From the NCBI GenBank assembly GCA_023213395.1, contig CM041465.1, positions 91,705,741-91,769,740 of the forward strand: 64,000 nt of DNA, written 5' to 3'. This DNA comes from Cycas panzhihuaensis. Lineage: Eukaryota > Cycadophyta. Numbering within the stretch: position 1 is the first letter of the stretch; each line of letters starts with the position of its first letter. Position numbers and translations under genes: made by a program. Below the pieces are notes generated by a model. The model was not told the origin of the DNA, made no database searches, and saw only the letters and a program-made list of their open reading frames with translations. Shown piece by piece: positions 45,071 through 57,215 of the stretch.

Positions 45071-46029
45071 GGGTGAGCACCTAAGATAGTGGCGAGGTTA
45101 TGGGTAATGATTAAAGGGTCTATCCCTTTCATATCGGAATAGTCCCACACGAAGATGTCTCAAAATTCCTAGAATAGAAGAGCGTACTCCTTCATTTCAT
45201 CAGGAGAGCATTCTGCTCCCACCTTAATGACCTTACCTGGGGCAAGGACTATATCCTTGGTCACCCCCATGCACATGGCATTCCCCTCCTTGAAGTGAAG
45301 GGGGGCTCGGTCAACGGGAAGGGGTGGAATAGGAGATGGATTTGGGTCAGCAAGGGAAGACCCAATAACTAGGACCTTCTAGTGACTAAAAGGGAGATTA
45401 GGTATGGAGCCTGCTAAATGCTTAAGCAAAGCCTTATCATCCTCGAAGTAGTCCACCCCATAGATGACCACACCTCGAGAAGACGAGGAGAGAGGGGAAG
45501 TAGAAGTAGTAGGACTGTGGTGATCGACACACTGCTCAACATACCCAAAGGACTCTCCGAAAGATTTAGAAAGAGTTCTCCTATGAGGAATAATTTGAGG
45601 CTCCCTGGCTTCATTACCTATGGTGGGCAACAAAGAGGGAGACGCAAGAATTACTTGATCGACAGGAGCAATAACATGAGACACAAAGGAAGAGTCTATC
45701 TCTTCAATGATAAGAGTTCCAGATTGGGACCTGGAATGAAGGAAGTGCCCTCTACTCATGTCTAGGAGAGAGATGGGATGAGGGAAATCCTCATCCTCAC
45801 CATCGGACTCATCATTGCTAAGTATGATGAGATACCCATAGCTTCTGACACTAATAGGGGCAAAGCCTGTGAGGTTGGAAGAAGAAGATGAAGGGTCTTC
45901 TTCCAAAGGGGATGGATTAGGGATGTCAATGGAGCAAGCAGAGGCATGGGTAGAAAGGTCCTTATCACCCTTTACTTGACCATGAACTGCTTGACGAGGT
46001 TGGTGAGATTGCTTAGTAGGAGGAGGGTC
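45071..46029 (-). pseudogene. Tat-C protease-RT linker
   Basis: Contains an uninterrupted frame of 175 codons (45379-45906) that is acidic and Ser-rich: NDESDGEDEDFPHPISLLD, SSLADPNPSPIPPL and, nearest RT, KEYALLF.EF.DIFVWDYSDM, the last being the 'FKDVFAWSYEDM' block that precedes RT in gypsy elements. No enzyme of its own. Confidence 0.7.
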
Positions 46030-46560
46030 TCAGGAGACAACCTTCATTCGCCCCTCAAGGATGAACTTCAGTTGTCCCCATCGGGATGAGCACATGACTC
46101 CCATTTGGTCAAGCCGTAGGCATCCCAATAGAAGATTATAATCAATGTTGACGTCGAGAACTACAATATTGGTGAGGATAGTCTTGTCCTTAAGAGTAAG
46201 AGGGATGGACACTGATCCCAATGGTGTCTTTTCGCTACCATCATAGATGTAACACTGCTATGGAATTGACTCTAGGGATAATATGCCAAGCTCTTGCATG
46301 ACACGCAAGGGCATGGCATTAACATAAGAACTATTGTCAACAATAGTTCTCCGTAAAGTATAATCGGGAGTATCAATGGTTGTGGTGAAAGGGAAATACC
46401 ATTGGTATTCCCTTTCACTGGCAGGGGGAAGGTCCTTAAGATCAAAAGAGATGACGAGTTCATGACTTGGGGCAACACCCAAGGTATGGACGAATGGGTC
46501 ACCCAATCCTAAGGCTTCTAGGAGAAGCGTATGCTATTCGGGGTAACTCCTCAAGACATC
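46030..46560 (-). pseudogene. Tat-C aspartic protease
   Basis: The active site reads TIVDNSSYVNAMPL (Asp codon at 46336-46338); relatives have D.GSS.N. Gly is missing after DN. After one stop: PLGSVSIPLTLKDKTILTN, DVNIDYNLLLGCLRL and FILEGRMKVVS. Very like the Tat-B protease in length and in the PLG...PLTL..KT.LTN block. Before it, YPEQHTLLLEALGLGDP matches the Tat-B gag end. Confidence 0.82.
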
Positions 46561-48465
46561 CATTATGGACATTCTAGCGACCACAGTATGGAGTTCATCA
46601 ATAACGGAGAAGGACTTCCCTTTCACAGTAGGTTAGGAAAGGGCTCTTTGAAAGTCGTAATGACTGGGGCACACAGGAATGGTCTTAGGGAGTGCAGGGA
46701 CTTCTAGAAGAGAGGTTTCTAGAAGAGGGTCAAGGTGAGCTATGGATGAAGAGGCATCATTCACCTCTTTAGTTGCTTAAGACCTAGTTAGGGCATATAA
46801 TGGAGTAGTCTCAAGTAACTAGATGACCTTTTCTCCTTTGTTTTGGGATCGAGAAGGTGAAGGGATACGATGGTTGGGGGAACCTGAGGAAGAGGATAGA
46901 TTCCTCACACCCTTCCCTTTAGCTTGTGAAGGACAAGGGTTTGGTGATCTTCCTTAGTTTTGATTGTTCTTTTGTCAGTGAAGGGATCTCTGTGGACGGG
47001 ATCTACATTGGGTCCTATGATGAAGTCCCATCAAATTTGGGGACTTCAAGAGAGTGAAGCAGTAAGTTAGTTCTTAATGCCTCGATGGATAGGGGCGCCG
47101 ACTTATAGTCCATAAAGGGGCATGCCCTTGACTAGATCATAAAGTCAACGGAAGATGGAAAAGATAGTGGGAAAGGTTGCCCAAATCCTCCTTGGAGGGT
47201 TTGGTTTGAAAGGGGATGCTATCCTCCCACCGTTTGGTGAGAGGGTACGAATCCCACATTCGAAGGGGCATGCATAGGAGCGGATGGATGTGTTGGACCC
47301 ATTCCTCCTTAAGGAAATACTCCTTGTTGGAAAGGAGCTTAAGGGAAAATACCTTGGCAGGGGATTGGTCCTCCTTATAAAGGTGCAATGTGATATGCCA
47401 TACAGGATGACAGAAAAGAGGGGTGAGGGACTAGATTTTACCTATATGGGCCACTCATGGATGGCGCGACCCCATAAGGGTGCAAAGGGTCCACCCCATA
47501 AGCAGGAAGGGAGTTCCCTTTACCATTCCCCCATGGTTGAGAGGTGTAACTAGGAGGCACGTAGAGAGAAGAATCCCTAGGCTAGAGTTGAGAGTGTGTG
47601 GGGGTGGGCCCCACATGACTAGAAGTAGGGGGACACGTGGGTCCCGTAGGTCTAGTAGGTAGTGGATAGACTATGGTCAAAGGAGGAATAGTCATTTGAC
47701 TAGACGGGGGTATGTTCATCCTAAGTTGGGAAGAAGGCATGCCCTGGGTGGTCCCCAAGGAACATAAACCATGGGGAGAAAAAGATGAGATGAGAGGTAG
47801 GCTCATCGTAGATATGGAAGTCAAATGGGATGAGCGAGACAAGGGAGATATAGAAGGAGGAAGCACAATGCTTTGCAAGACGTTCTCAAATCACTTAGGA
47901 TGTGGTTGGAGATGGGCGGCTTAGAAACATTGGCTAAAGGCTTCAACTACGTCGGCGAGAGGGGTATCCACCTGATCGTAAGAGGTGGATAGAACCTTGT
48001 ACAAAGTGGACCCTGTAGGATGATCCTCATGAGAGTCACCATTGTGGTGATGAAACTCTAGAGGGGACGAAGGCTCTACTTCATGAGTAGAAAGATGGTG
48101 GGATTATAGGTGTTGCTAGTCACCTAGATAAAAGATAGGATCTTCACTTCCTTGGGCGAACCCATGGAAGGAAGTAGAAAGCTTAAGTGAATCAGAGACA
48201 TAAGCATGGTATGCAAAATCTGAGAGAGATCCCTCCATAATCGAATCAGGATCTGATGTAGGAAGGGAGTGATATGAGGAATCTTCTAACAATAGAGGTA
48301 GACCTCGTAAGCGACATGAGAATCATTGCATACAAGTTATGCCTATTAATTAGAAGAAAGGAGAGATAAAGTGGGGTACACATTGGGGGCTACCAAACAA
48401 AACCAAAAGGGAGAGCTACCAAGAGAAAGTAGCACCAATAGGAAGGGGGAAAGAATGATTCCCTT
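46561..48465 (-). pseudogene. Tat-C gag region, poorly preserved
   Basis: From the PBS towards the protease. The first part is Pro/Ser/Thr-rich (for example SSQMTIPPLTIVYPLPTRPT at about 47640-47700), like the N-terminal part of Tat-B gag. In 46850-47100 a basic, Ser-rich stretch with HRD and KTKEDHQ resembles the post-knuckle region. The typical capsid fold and a clear CCHC are not visible, so an internal deletion or heavy decay is likely. Confidence 0.5.
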
Positions 48466-48471
48466 ACCGGC

Positions 48472-48493
48472 GAGTCCCTAGTATGGTCACTAA
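48472..48493 (-). other. Primer-binding site of Tat-C
   Basis: On the minus strand TTAGTGACCATACTAGGGAC directly after the LTR end GATTCCA. Same type as Tat-A and Tat-B. Confidence 0.75.
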
Positions 48494-51400
48494 TGGAATC
48501 GCGTCTATGGGATGGTAACCACACTTGGTTAGGATTAGGTTAATTAATGAAGGGCTCCAACATATAGAGTCAATCCAGCAAGTGAGAGAAATCACCTGCA
48601 TAGGGCATCCGTGTGTTAGAACACAGGTTCAAAACCCACAAATTGCGTACAACTCCCCTTTGGGTTACTTGGTATTGGTTCTAGGGGAAGTAAGACTAAG
48701 GGATATCCTTGGTTTCCTGAGTAACCTCAAGAAGTAAGTCCTCTTGCCCTTGGATGGTTGAAAGGGGAAGGCGATACCGAATGAGAGAATAAATCCTCGC
48801 AGGAAATAGAGGAGATATGAACGAGTTGTATTTAGATAAGTGATGCAGGAGGTACACACTTATAAGAATGGCATTGGACAACCACCCTACGTGCGAGACC
48901 AACCCAAAGGAGAGGATGTCAATGCTACTTAGCTAATATAGGTGTGATGGAGTTATAAGAGGATGTCATAGATGAAAAATCCTCCTTAGGCTAACCCACC
49001 CAAAGTGAGTTTGGGGGATAAGAGGTAATGGCAGAAGAGGCTTCTACCGTCTTATGTGTGAAGGGTTTGACCTTCTGTGTGTGATGGTGAAGTGATGTGT
49101 AAGTTTATTACAAACAAGAGCCAAAGACTATAAAGATAGTAATCACACTCTCGTTTACTCTCAAATGCAAAACCTCACTCTCTTTTTGTTTTTAATGGGA
49201 GAAAAGGGAGTAGAGGGGGCAAGCAAATCAAGTGCAATCGTGCATGTAAATGATGTAAGGCCTAAAGGAAATGCACACAATCAAGCAAGAAAGCAGAAGG
49301 ATATGGTTCCTATCTCATGCTCTTTCCTAGAAGTGTGAGCATAGCATGCATATACAAGTAGTAGCTACAAACTTGTTTCTTTTCTCTTTTTTCCTTTTTG
49401 TGTTTTACCTATGCAAACAAATATGCTTAAGACAAAAAGGAAAAGAGATGCAAAGAAAAAAGAACAACATACCTGGAGGACCGTGCGGTTGAATAAGGAT
49501 GTTCTCTTACACTGCACTAGCTTCCCTTTTCCTTTCCCCACACACAGGTAGCGTAGAACAATGGTGTTATGGCTTTCTTACCTTCCCCAAACTAAAAGGA
49601 AAAGGCAGAAAAAAAAGAAAAGAAAGGACTATGCAAAAGATGGAAATGACCAAGGGAAAGAATGAGATAGACGTACCGAGATTGATGTGTTTCTTTCTTC
49701 TCCGCGCGTAATGTAGCGAAACCTGTAATCAAAGAGTACTCCCCTCTTTTCCAAGGGGCTGCTAAGATGTTAAATATATACATATATATGTATATGCGAA
49801 GTGTACAAAAAGATGCAAGTAAAGTAATTCAATTAAAGTAAACTTTTAGCTAAGAGACAATCTCTAATGTCCTCAATCCAAGCAAGATGAGATAATAGGA
49901 TGGGGATGGTTAGCCTCAGAATGGATAACCCTCCAATGAACACACCTCCATGCTATCCAAGCACATAAATAGCATATCTAGACAGTCTACTAGCAGCAAA
50001 AAGTGGGAGAGATAGGTTGCACAAAGGTTGTAAATATTGACGATATTACAAAGGGTACGATATGCAATGTTTACAACTTAAGGCTAAGCCAACACCCAAA
50101 AGTGATGTATAGTACAACTAAGGGCTGGAAACTCTACCCATGTAAGGAACCCAGGGCTAGAACCAGCATAAGAAGGGGCTACATATGCTAATACCAGCGA
50201 TGGCCTCTCTTCCAAGAGCTCTATGGTGGCCCAAGGGAGACACAAAAGAGGAAGAAGAAAATGGGAGAAGGGGGTTGCCCTTGAGGAGAAAGCCTTGTTG
50301 GGTGTGGAACCTACCTTAGCTCCTTTCTCTCACCCTTTTGGGACCTCTCCTCATAGCCTCCCTGGAGAAACCAAAAGACAACATGGAGGTAGGGAGGAAA
50401 GATAAGGAGAAACTGAGGGGATGCCTCCTATATTTAATGGAAAAACTGAGAAAAGAAAGATATACAGGGTATTCTAATCTCTTTTAGGGGAACTAAAAGG
50501 AATAAAATGAAATATAAATGAAATAGTACCTGCTATGAGTGGATTGGTAGAAGAACTGCCTAAGAAAATGGCAGAAGAGGTTATTCATGTGAGGTTTGCA
50601 GGTAGATTACTGTGGAGGCTTTGAAACCTTAAGAAGAACTTGATGAAACCTGATGCTTGTGCATGGAAGTGAGACTTAAAGTACATCCTTGCTTGGAGAA
50701 GCTTTGTCTCAGGCCTACTGCTAGGGATCTGAGCTGTAGAGGATGAATCTCAAGCTGGGACATAGGTATACTAGATGTTACGGGGTGCTCCTGCAGAAAA
50801 TCACCTGTGAAAGTAAAAGAGAAGAGGAGAAAAGATGGAGGAAGAGGAGGAAATGAAGTCTTTTTGGAGTTTTATACCTAACCCTAGATTAATTGGATGA
50901 TTAGGGTTAGGCTACGACTTGGGATATGACTTAGCCACATGGTAATTTTGCAATAAATATGAAATTTACCACAGTAGATTTTAAAAAATATTTTATGATA
51001 ATTACCCCATAACAAACTTCGTAGTACCACAAAGTTTACTGTGGTACTGTGACATTTGTCATAGTGCGATGACAGAATGCAAAACAAAAGGAGAAAAGGG
51101 AGTTGGGAGCCCTAAAGGAGGGTACCCCAAGCCTAGTAGGGCCTAGCCCTCTATCCAGGTGGCTGGGGATAGTCATAAGGAAATGATAACCTACACCAGA
51201 TGGGGCACCAGAGCGATAGGGTTCCCAAGAAGCTAGTAAATGGATAGGGAGATACTAATCACACCTAGCGAGGCACTATGAGTTGTGATGTGGCAATGGG
51301 AGTGTGAATGGATCACACGGGCTAGTTAGTACTTGGGACAACATGGAGGTGTATAAGAGGGTTATGGAGTGTAAGTGGGATCCATGTCCCGAGATCATCA

Positions 51401-51600
51401 TAGGTAAGAATAGTATCAAGCAATATGATCAAGCAGCAGATGCAAGGTAATCACTCAAATATATCAATCAGTCATGCAATGAAAAATAGATGCTTCGATT
51501 TACCTTTCTGGAGAAGTGACAAAGGCAAAGGATAGAAGCATACCTGCACTTACCTGAGTCGATTCACCAAAAACCCATTCCTAGTAGTCGGGAAACACTA
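48494..51600 (-). repeat. 5' LTR of Tat-C
   Basis: 3107 bp, collinear with 33696-36793. Followed on the plus strand by CCTTG (51601-51605) and the Tat-B protease. Shares the TATATATG microsatellite (about 49770-49795) and the GA-rich tracts. No gene inside. Confidence 0.92.
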
Positions 51601-52915
51601 CCTTGTCTAGTCATTCCACCCACATGCCAAATGACATTCCTCCATTTTACATTGAGATCATCAAGGATGATATTAATATCAAGTAGGTTATCATTGACAA
51701 GGGATCATCTATCAATATAATCCCTCTCCATCTTATCAAGGATTTGGAGATATCTATCTTTGATCCATGCAAATGGATCTACCAAGGGTATGATAGAAAT
51801 CAAAAGGTGCCCTTGGGACAAGTTACTCTTCCCCTCACATTAGAAGAAAAGACAGTACTTACTAACCTTACTGTCATTGACTTTGATGTAGAATATAACA
51901 TCTTTTTGGGTAGACCATGGATCACCCAAATGGCAGCAGTTTATTCATCCCTCTCTGGTGAACTTAAGTTCATCCATCAAGGAGAGTTCAAAATTGTTAA
52001 ATGGAAGCCAAAACCTATTAAGTAATTAGTTCCTCTCATTGAGACCTTTTTGGAACCTAGTAAATCCTCTAACTCTATAGAGTATTTCTTTCAATCACTT
52101 AGTTTAGGTTAGTACTTTACTATTGAAGCCCCTTCAACTCACCTAGAAGTGAAGGACATACCTAGAAGTGAAGGACATAGATTTAGTTGAAGTCATTCCT
52201 TTATCATCAGGCTCCCTATCCACTTGTATTCCTTTAGACTTGACTAATTGCCTTATGGTTCCTTCTTCTTCTATTTTTGATGAAGAAGCAGCCTCTCTAT
52301 CCATCATATCTTATCAAGGTCCACTCCCAAGTGACCTTGTTGACACAAAACCTATTGATGCTCATTTCTCATAGGTTTTATGCTTGCCCTTAGGGGCAAA
52401 TCCAGTGGTTCCTTCTGTGACCACTCATTTGGCAACTACTTCTTCAAGTATCATTGTGTATGATTTACACGTTGATGCTTCCCTATCTTTCTCTCATTCC
52501 TCCTTCTTTAAGACATAGTTGAATATACATGAGAAGAAGATATTATTGCATCAATACCCGACTTAGCATTAGATCATGAAGATACTAATTCACCTGATAT
52601 AGATCAAAATAGTTTTGAAATCTCCACTATAGTAACAGAAATTATTTCCATTTCTAGTATCTTTTTACTTTCTTGTCCTCATGTGGACCATCCTATATCT
52701 TCATTTATCTTGATATCTGGATCTCACCTTCATTATGACATGTATAATCAAGAGTTTAATCAAGCTTTTTCTTCAATTTAGAAGTTCATAGATAGGCCTA
52801 TTTCTTTTTCTCAAGTTTCATCGATCATAGAGTTTGTACCCACTCTAAATTCTTTGGTTAGTCCTCTTCCATCTTCTATTTCTCAATTTAAGAACCTTCC
52901 CCTTGTAAAAGGTAA
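51601..52915 (+). pseudogene. Tat-B protease and protease-RT linker
   Basis: The frame opens with SSHSTHMPNDIPPFYIEIIK, then VIIDKGSSINIIPLHLI (51677-51727; D.GSS, with Lys for Thr), GYDRNQKVPLGQVTLPLTL, DVEYNIFLGRPWITQMAA (51886-51939) and GELKFIHQGEFKIVKW. One stop lies before VIID. After 52025 the sequence becomes a Ser/Pro-rich, acidic linker with several stops. It ends at the left edge of Copia-D (52916 at the earliest, 52993 at the latest). Joined in order with gag at 33690 it forms the middle of one pol region; one base appears lost or gained at the joint. Confidence 0.82.
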
Positions 52916-52992
52916 TGTTTTATCTAGGGCTATAGCACATGACATAATTTTCTGTAAGGGTCTTGTACCTCTGTCCCTTTCTATCACAAAGT

Positions 52993-53114
52993 GACAAGTG
53001 GCACCATCCTATTGAGTGGTTGTTATTTGTACCTCCTTTATGTCTGTATATATAGATAAATAATCATTAATAAATAGACAGATAGAAATCCTCCTTCATT
53101 TTTGTTTTTCTACA
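52993..53114 (+). repeat. 5' LTR of Copia-D (minimal extent)
   Basis: Ends TTTCTACA before the PBS. Contains TATATATAGATAA (53044-53059), a likely TATA box. The start may instead be 52916; without a second LTR the choice cannot be made. Confidence 0.5.
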
Positions 53115-53127
53115 TGGTATCAGAGTA
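53115..53127 (+). other. Primer-binding site of Copia-D
   Basis: TGGTATCAGAGTA, the copia initiator-Met type with one or two changes. Confidence 0.85.
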
Positions 53128-53811
53128 GGCTCTCAAGTCCTCTTACCTGTGAAAGAGTAAACTAGGGTTTCATTAAAGGAAGAAGAATATTGGAGTCAAG
53201 TTGTTGCTAAAAGACTCTGCCATCTGAGGTTAATTTATTCGAGGAAAACCTCAAGCTAGAATTGTATGGATTTGTATAGTGGTATGGATGTGCACGGAGT
53301 TGTACAGATGACAAAATTTGAAGTCATCAGAATTTGATGAAACTCACCCAAATTATAGATCATAGCCTCCTCTATATTTTTTCCTTCTACGTCGACATCA
53401 TTTAAAGTCATCTTCACCGAGTTTCGAGCAGATTTAAGATCACGCAGGTTCAGAGCCTTCTCTCAAGAATTTTCTTTGAAAATGTGACTCAAATCCTTGG
53501 TACAAAATATTCAAAACTCTTCTCATCACTAGACAAAGGCTTTAAGTCAATTTTATCAAGATTTCATCTTAGACTTTTAGGATTTTTCTTCAATTTTTTA
53601 AAAAACCCTTGGGCACAGCTTTGAACATTTTTTTATTTGTTTCTCTCAAGTCTGAAAGCAATATGTGAAACTAACACTAGATTTAGATACCCATTTGGGA
53701 GCTCTTTCAATTAAGACCATTTTTTCTTTCATCTATACAACTTAAGTTCTGTACAAAAATCTATACATCTGGCTGTATAACAGTCTATATAGCCATTTAA
53801 AACTAGATTTT

Positions 53812-54660
53812 TTGTCTTCATACAAGTCATCCATAGCCTCCTCTATTGGTTCGTTGCCTGAAAGTGATAAACTCACTAAAATAAACTTTAATATTTGGAA
53901 AATAAAAATTGAAGGATTGTTGAGAGCAAAACATACCTGGAAAATTACTATTGGGGATGAAAAACAGACCTTTAATGTAGTAAACTTAATCAATTAGGAG
54001 GAAAGAAATAATATTGTCATTTCTATTCTCAAACTTTCAATCTTTGACTCCCTATTAGTATATGTTGATGGTCTATAGAATGCTAATGAAATTTGGAAAA
54101 TAATGTCCTCCATATTTAGTAGAAAAAATAAGTGAGAATTGTGGCCCTGAGAGAAGAACTTTATAAACTAAAGATGAGGGAGGGTCAAATTGTATCGGAG
54201 TTTATAACCAAGTTAACTAACATCAAAACTGCCCTTCTCATAGCGGGAGACAAATTAATAGATACAGAGTTGATACACCTGGTGCTTAACAAACTCCCAA
54301 AATCATTTTATAATATGGTAAACATGTTGACAGGAGGAGGACAAATAACTACAATGACCTTTGATACTTTGATAGGTCATATGTATAGCCAAGAACAAAG
54401 AAATCAAAGATATGAAGAGGACTCAAAAATTGAAGAATCTCTTATCACCAAACTTCAGTTAAGAGGTAGAGGAAGAGGTCAGCCTAATCCTAGATCTTGA
54501 GGAACAACACCAATAGGTCATAAGGGACATTGGACAGAAGGAAGAGGATGAGGAAGAGTGACTAACAATCCACCTCGAGATGCTAAAGTATGTTTTAATT
54601 GTAGAAAAACAGACCACTTTTTGAGTAACTATAGAGCGTTCAACGTTTGATACCACTACA
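53812..54660 (+). pseudogene. Copia-D gag
   Basis: Starts near MSSYKSSIASSIGSLPESDK; then INFNIWKIKIEGLLRAKHTW, the 'NY..W......L.....W' start of copia gag. After frame breaks (53996-54131) an open stretch (54132-54500) holds REELYKLKMREGQIVSEFIT and LVLNKLPKSFYNMV, family blocks. The zinc knuckle CFNCRKTDHFLSNY (54590-54631) has lost its last Cys (Tyr) and the Gly before His (Asp). Confidence 0.85.
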
Positions 54661-54779
54661 GACAAATAGGTCAGTACCCATACCAGTGCTATTAGAGACG
54701 AGCCAAAATTCAAAAGGGAAAACAACAGGTGACTGGAAATTAAAATAGAGAAAAGGAAACAATAGAAGAAGAAGTCAAA

Positions 54780-55020
54780 ATCGCTTTCATTATAGCTTTA
54801 GTAGCTAATGCAACTACAGCAAAAAACTGGTATGTAGATTCAAGAGCTTCACATCACATGACATGGATTGAAGAATGGTTTGAAATTATTAAACCTTGTG
54901 ATTTTAATAAATCAATAGAGCTAAGAAATAATTTACCCTTACATATAAAGGAACAGGACAAATTACTATACTAATTGATGGAAAAATCCAACGTATAAGT
55001 AATGTCTTTTTTGTTCTTGG
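54780..55020 (+). pseudogene. Copia-D protease, active-site Gly replaced
   Basis: WYVDSRASHHMT (about 54828-54863), where the family has DSGAS. The Gly codon became Arg (AGA at 54843-54845), a change expected to abolish activity. A frame change follows before MKKNLLSVSQL. Confidence 0.85.
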
Positions 55021-56060
55021 GATGAAAAAGAATCTTTTATCAGTATCACAATTAAGTGATAAAAAGATGAAAACAATATTTGATGAATGTGGTTATTGTT
55101 ATATACTTGATATGAAAAAGAATGGCACTGTGATAACCAAGGGAGAAAAATATAATAGGTTGTATAAACTTCTCTCTACTCCTATACTACCTGATAAAGG
55201 CCCCATAAAAATGCTCTCTGATATAAAAGCTTTTGCTGTAAATAGAACTGATACTAATGAAATGTGGCATTTGAAGTATGGTCATATCTCCTATGATAGA
55301 CTAGAAAAATTAAAGAATCAAGATGGTGAATGGCTTACCAGATATTTCTTTCAATTACTTTGTATGTAAAGGTTGCATGATGGAAAAACAACACTGGATT
55401 CCATTTTCAAAAAGCACATGGCATGTACAAAATAAGTTGGAATTGATACATAATGATCTATGTGGCCCATTAATATTAATTTCAACAAATGGAGCAAGTT
55501 ACTTCTTAACTATCATTGATCATTTTTCCAGAAAAACCTGGGTGTGTTTTTTTTCTAGTAAATCAGAAGCACTTAGCTACTTGAAAGAATTCAAGGCTAA
55601 AAATTAATTGGAAAGCTATCAAAAAATCAAATGTATTCATTCAGATAGAGGAGGAGAATTTGTATCTAATGATTTCCTCCATTTTTGTAAAATACATGGA
55701 ATTCGAAGACAGTTTACAACTCCTTATACACCTCAATCTAATGGGATTGTAGAAAGAATGAATAGAATAATTTTAGAAATGGATCGATGCATGCTAAACA
55801 ATAGAGAAATAGTAAAGAAATATTAAGTAGAAGTTGTGCACATAGCTATATATTTAATTAATAGAAGTCCCACACAATCACTGGACAACATAACGCCTGA
55901 AGAAGCTTCGATAGGACATAAGCCCAATGTAAGTCATTTAAAAGTCTTCGATTGCAAGGCCTATGTTCATATTCCTAATAAGAAAAGGACTAAGTTGGAT
56001 AATAAAAGCATAGAATGTATAATGGTTGGGTACAATAGTCTCTCAAAAGCATAGAGATGT
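55021..56060 (+). pseudogene. Copia-D integrase
   Basis: MKKNLLSVSQLSDK leads in. The zinc part has MWHLKYGHISYDRLEKLKNQ and CKGCMMEKQH. Core: LELIHNDLCGPL (Asp), IKCIHSDRGGEFVSNDF (Asp), TPQSNGIVERMNRII (Glu), so the DDE triad is kept. The C-terminal part contains AIYLINRSPTQSL and CKAYVHIPNKKRTKLD. Frameshift near 55330 and stops at 55605 and 55824. Confidence 0.9.
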
Positions 56061-57215
56061 CTTAATCCAAAAATAGACAAACTTTATGCGAGTAAAGATG
56101 TAATCTTTGATGAAAAGAAAGAATGTGTTGACACAATACCTCAAGAAATTGATGAAGACAATCAAAATTTATATTCTTCTCAGTTGGAAGATAAGTCAAA
56201 CATTACTTCTAAAAGTGTTGAAGCAGAAGTTGACATCTCAAAGGATACATTTCCAGATAAACAACAAACCAATGGTTCTAGCAACCAGTCAGATACACAA
56301 CAAAGTAGTAGTTCTAATTCTGAAGATGAAGAAGTCAAATCATTACAAGAATATTCCTCAAAAAGAGTACCAAGGTAGTATCTCAAAACCCTTGAGAAAT
56401 CAAAGGGAGAAATTTTTTAACATTGAACCAGATCTCAGAAACCACAAGCCTTGATCTGCTCTGTTAAATCAAGTTCTTATGAAGAAGCAAGTAGTTCTCA
56501 AAATTGGAAAGTAGTAATGGACATAGAAATTGAAGCCATACATAGGAATAGAACATGGGATCTGGTCTTGTCTCCTAAAGATAAACACATTATAAATTGT
56601 AAATGGGTATATAAAATAAAGGAAAAACCAAATAGAAAAGTTGAGAAATACAAGGCAAGACTGGTAGCAAAAAGCTACATACAAACAGTCAGAATTAACT
56701 ATGAAGAAACTTTCTCACTAGTAGCCAAACTGAATACAGTGAGAATAGTGATTGCTCTTGCTACCCAAAAGGGTTGGAAAATTTATCAAATGGATGTTAA
56801 AAGTGCATTCTTAAATGGAGATCTACAAGAAGAAGTGTATATGTATCAGCTAGAAGGATACATAAAACCAAGTCAAGAAAATATGGTTTATAAATTAAGA
56901 AAGGAATTGTATTGACTCAATCAAGCACTAAGAGCCTAGTATGCTAAATTAGACTCATATTTAGCTCAAAATAGCTTCCATCGATGCGAATCAAATCATA
57001 TTTTATATGTAAAAGGAAATCAAGGTTTAATATCTATCATAGTGGTATATGTAGATGATATGCTAATTACTGGAGATGATAAAAATTTAATAACATTCAT
57101 TAAAAGTAGGTTTGAAAAGGTTTTTGAAATGACAGATCTAGGAATATTGCAGTACTACCTTTGAATAGAAATAAAACATAACGATCTTTTTACTACTCTT
57201 TCACAAACCAGATAT
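56061..57215 (+). pseudogene. Copia-D reverse transcriptase
   Basis: After a Ser/Asp-rich linker (to about 56400): [86 protein letters not shown], then, after a TGA in what is normally [23 protein letters not shown] (57042-57080; both Asp kept) and FEMTDLGILQYYL. Stops at 56914, 56937 and later. Confidence 0.92.

Larger units (their letters stand above)
33696..51600 (-). mobile_element. Tat-C: Ty3/gypsy Tat/Ogre-lineage element with antisense ORF and second RNase H
   Basis: Minus-strand element with long LTRs (3.1 kb). Reading right to left: 5' LTR 48494-51600, tRNA-Arg-like PBS, gag region, protease, linker, reverse transcriptase, RNase H, integrase (to 42502). Then a large opposite-strand ORF (39890-41767), an archaeal-type RNase H (38100-38530), a polypurine tract and the truncated 3' LTR (37119-37601). 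Left of that come a duplicated piece of Tat-B and a whole LTR. The element is inserted in Tat-B between gag and protease; CCTTG on both sides is the candidate target duplication. Catalytic residues of RT and integrase are still present but stops are frequent. Confidence 0.9.
21784..52992 (+). mobile_element. Tat-B: Ty3/gypsy element (Tat/Ogre lineage), split by three insertions
   Basis: Plus-strand element whose parts are the putative 5' LTR (21784-24137), the PBS (24143-24164), the gag N-terminus (to 24740), the gag core (31560-33690), and the protease and linker (51606 to about 52915). The chromovirus, Tat-C and Copia-D separate them. The left gap has a perfect target duplication and the second a candidate one (CCTTG). 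The end is set by Copia-D, so the value is the latest possible. Reverse transcriptase, integrase and 3' LTR are not in the window. It is related to Tat-C: both carry 'YPEQ..LL..ALG' before the protease and a very similar protease. It appears to be inserted into Copia-C. Confidence 0.75.

Noticed and set aside
45379-45906. 175-codon frame as a possible host gene
   Set aside because: It lies in element order between protease and RT of Tat-C and ends in the usual pre-RT block; it is the linker.
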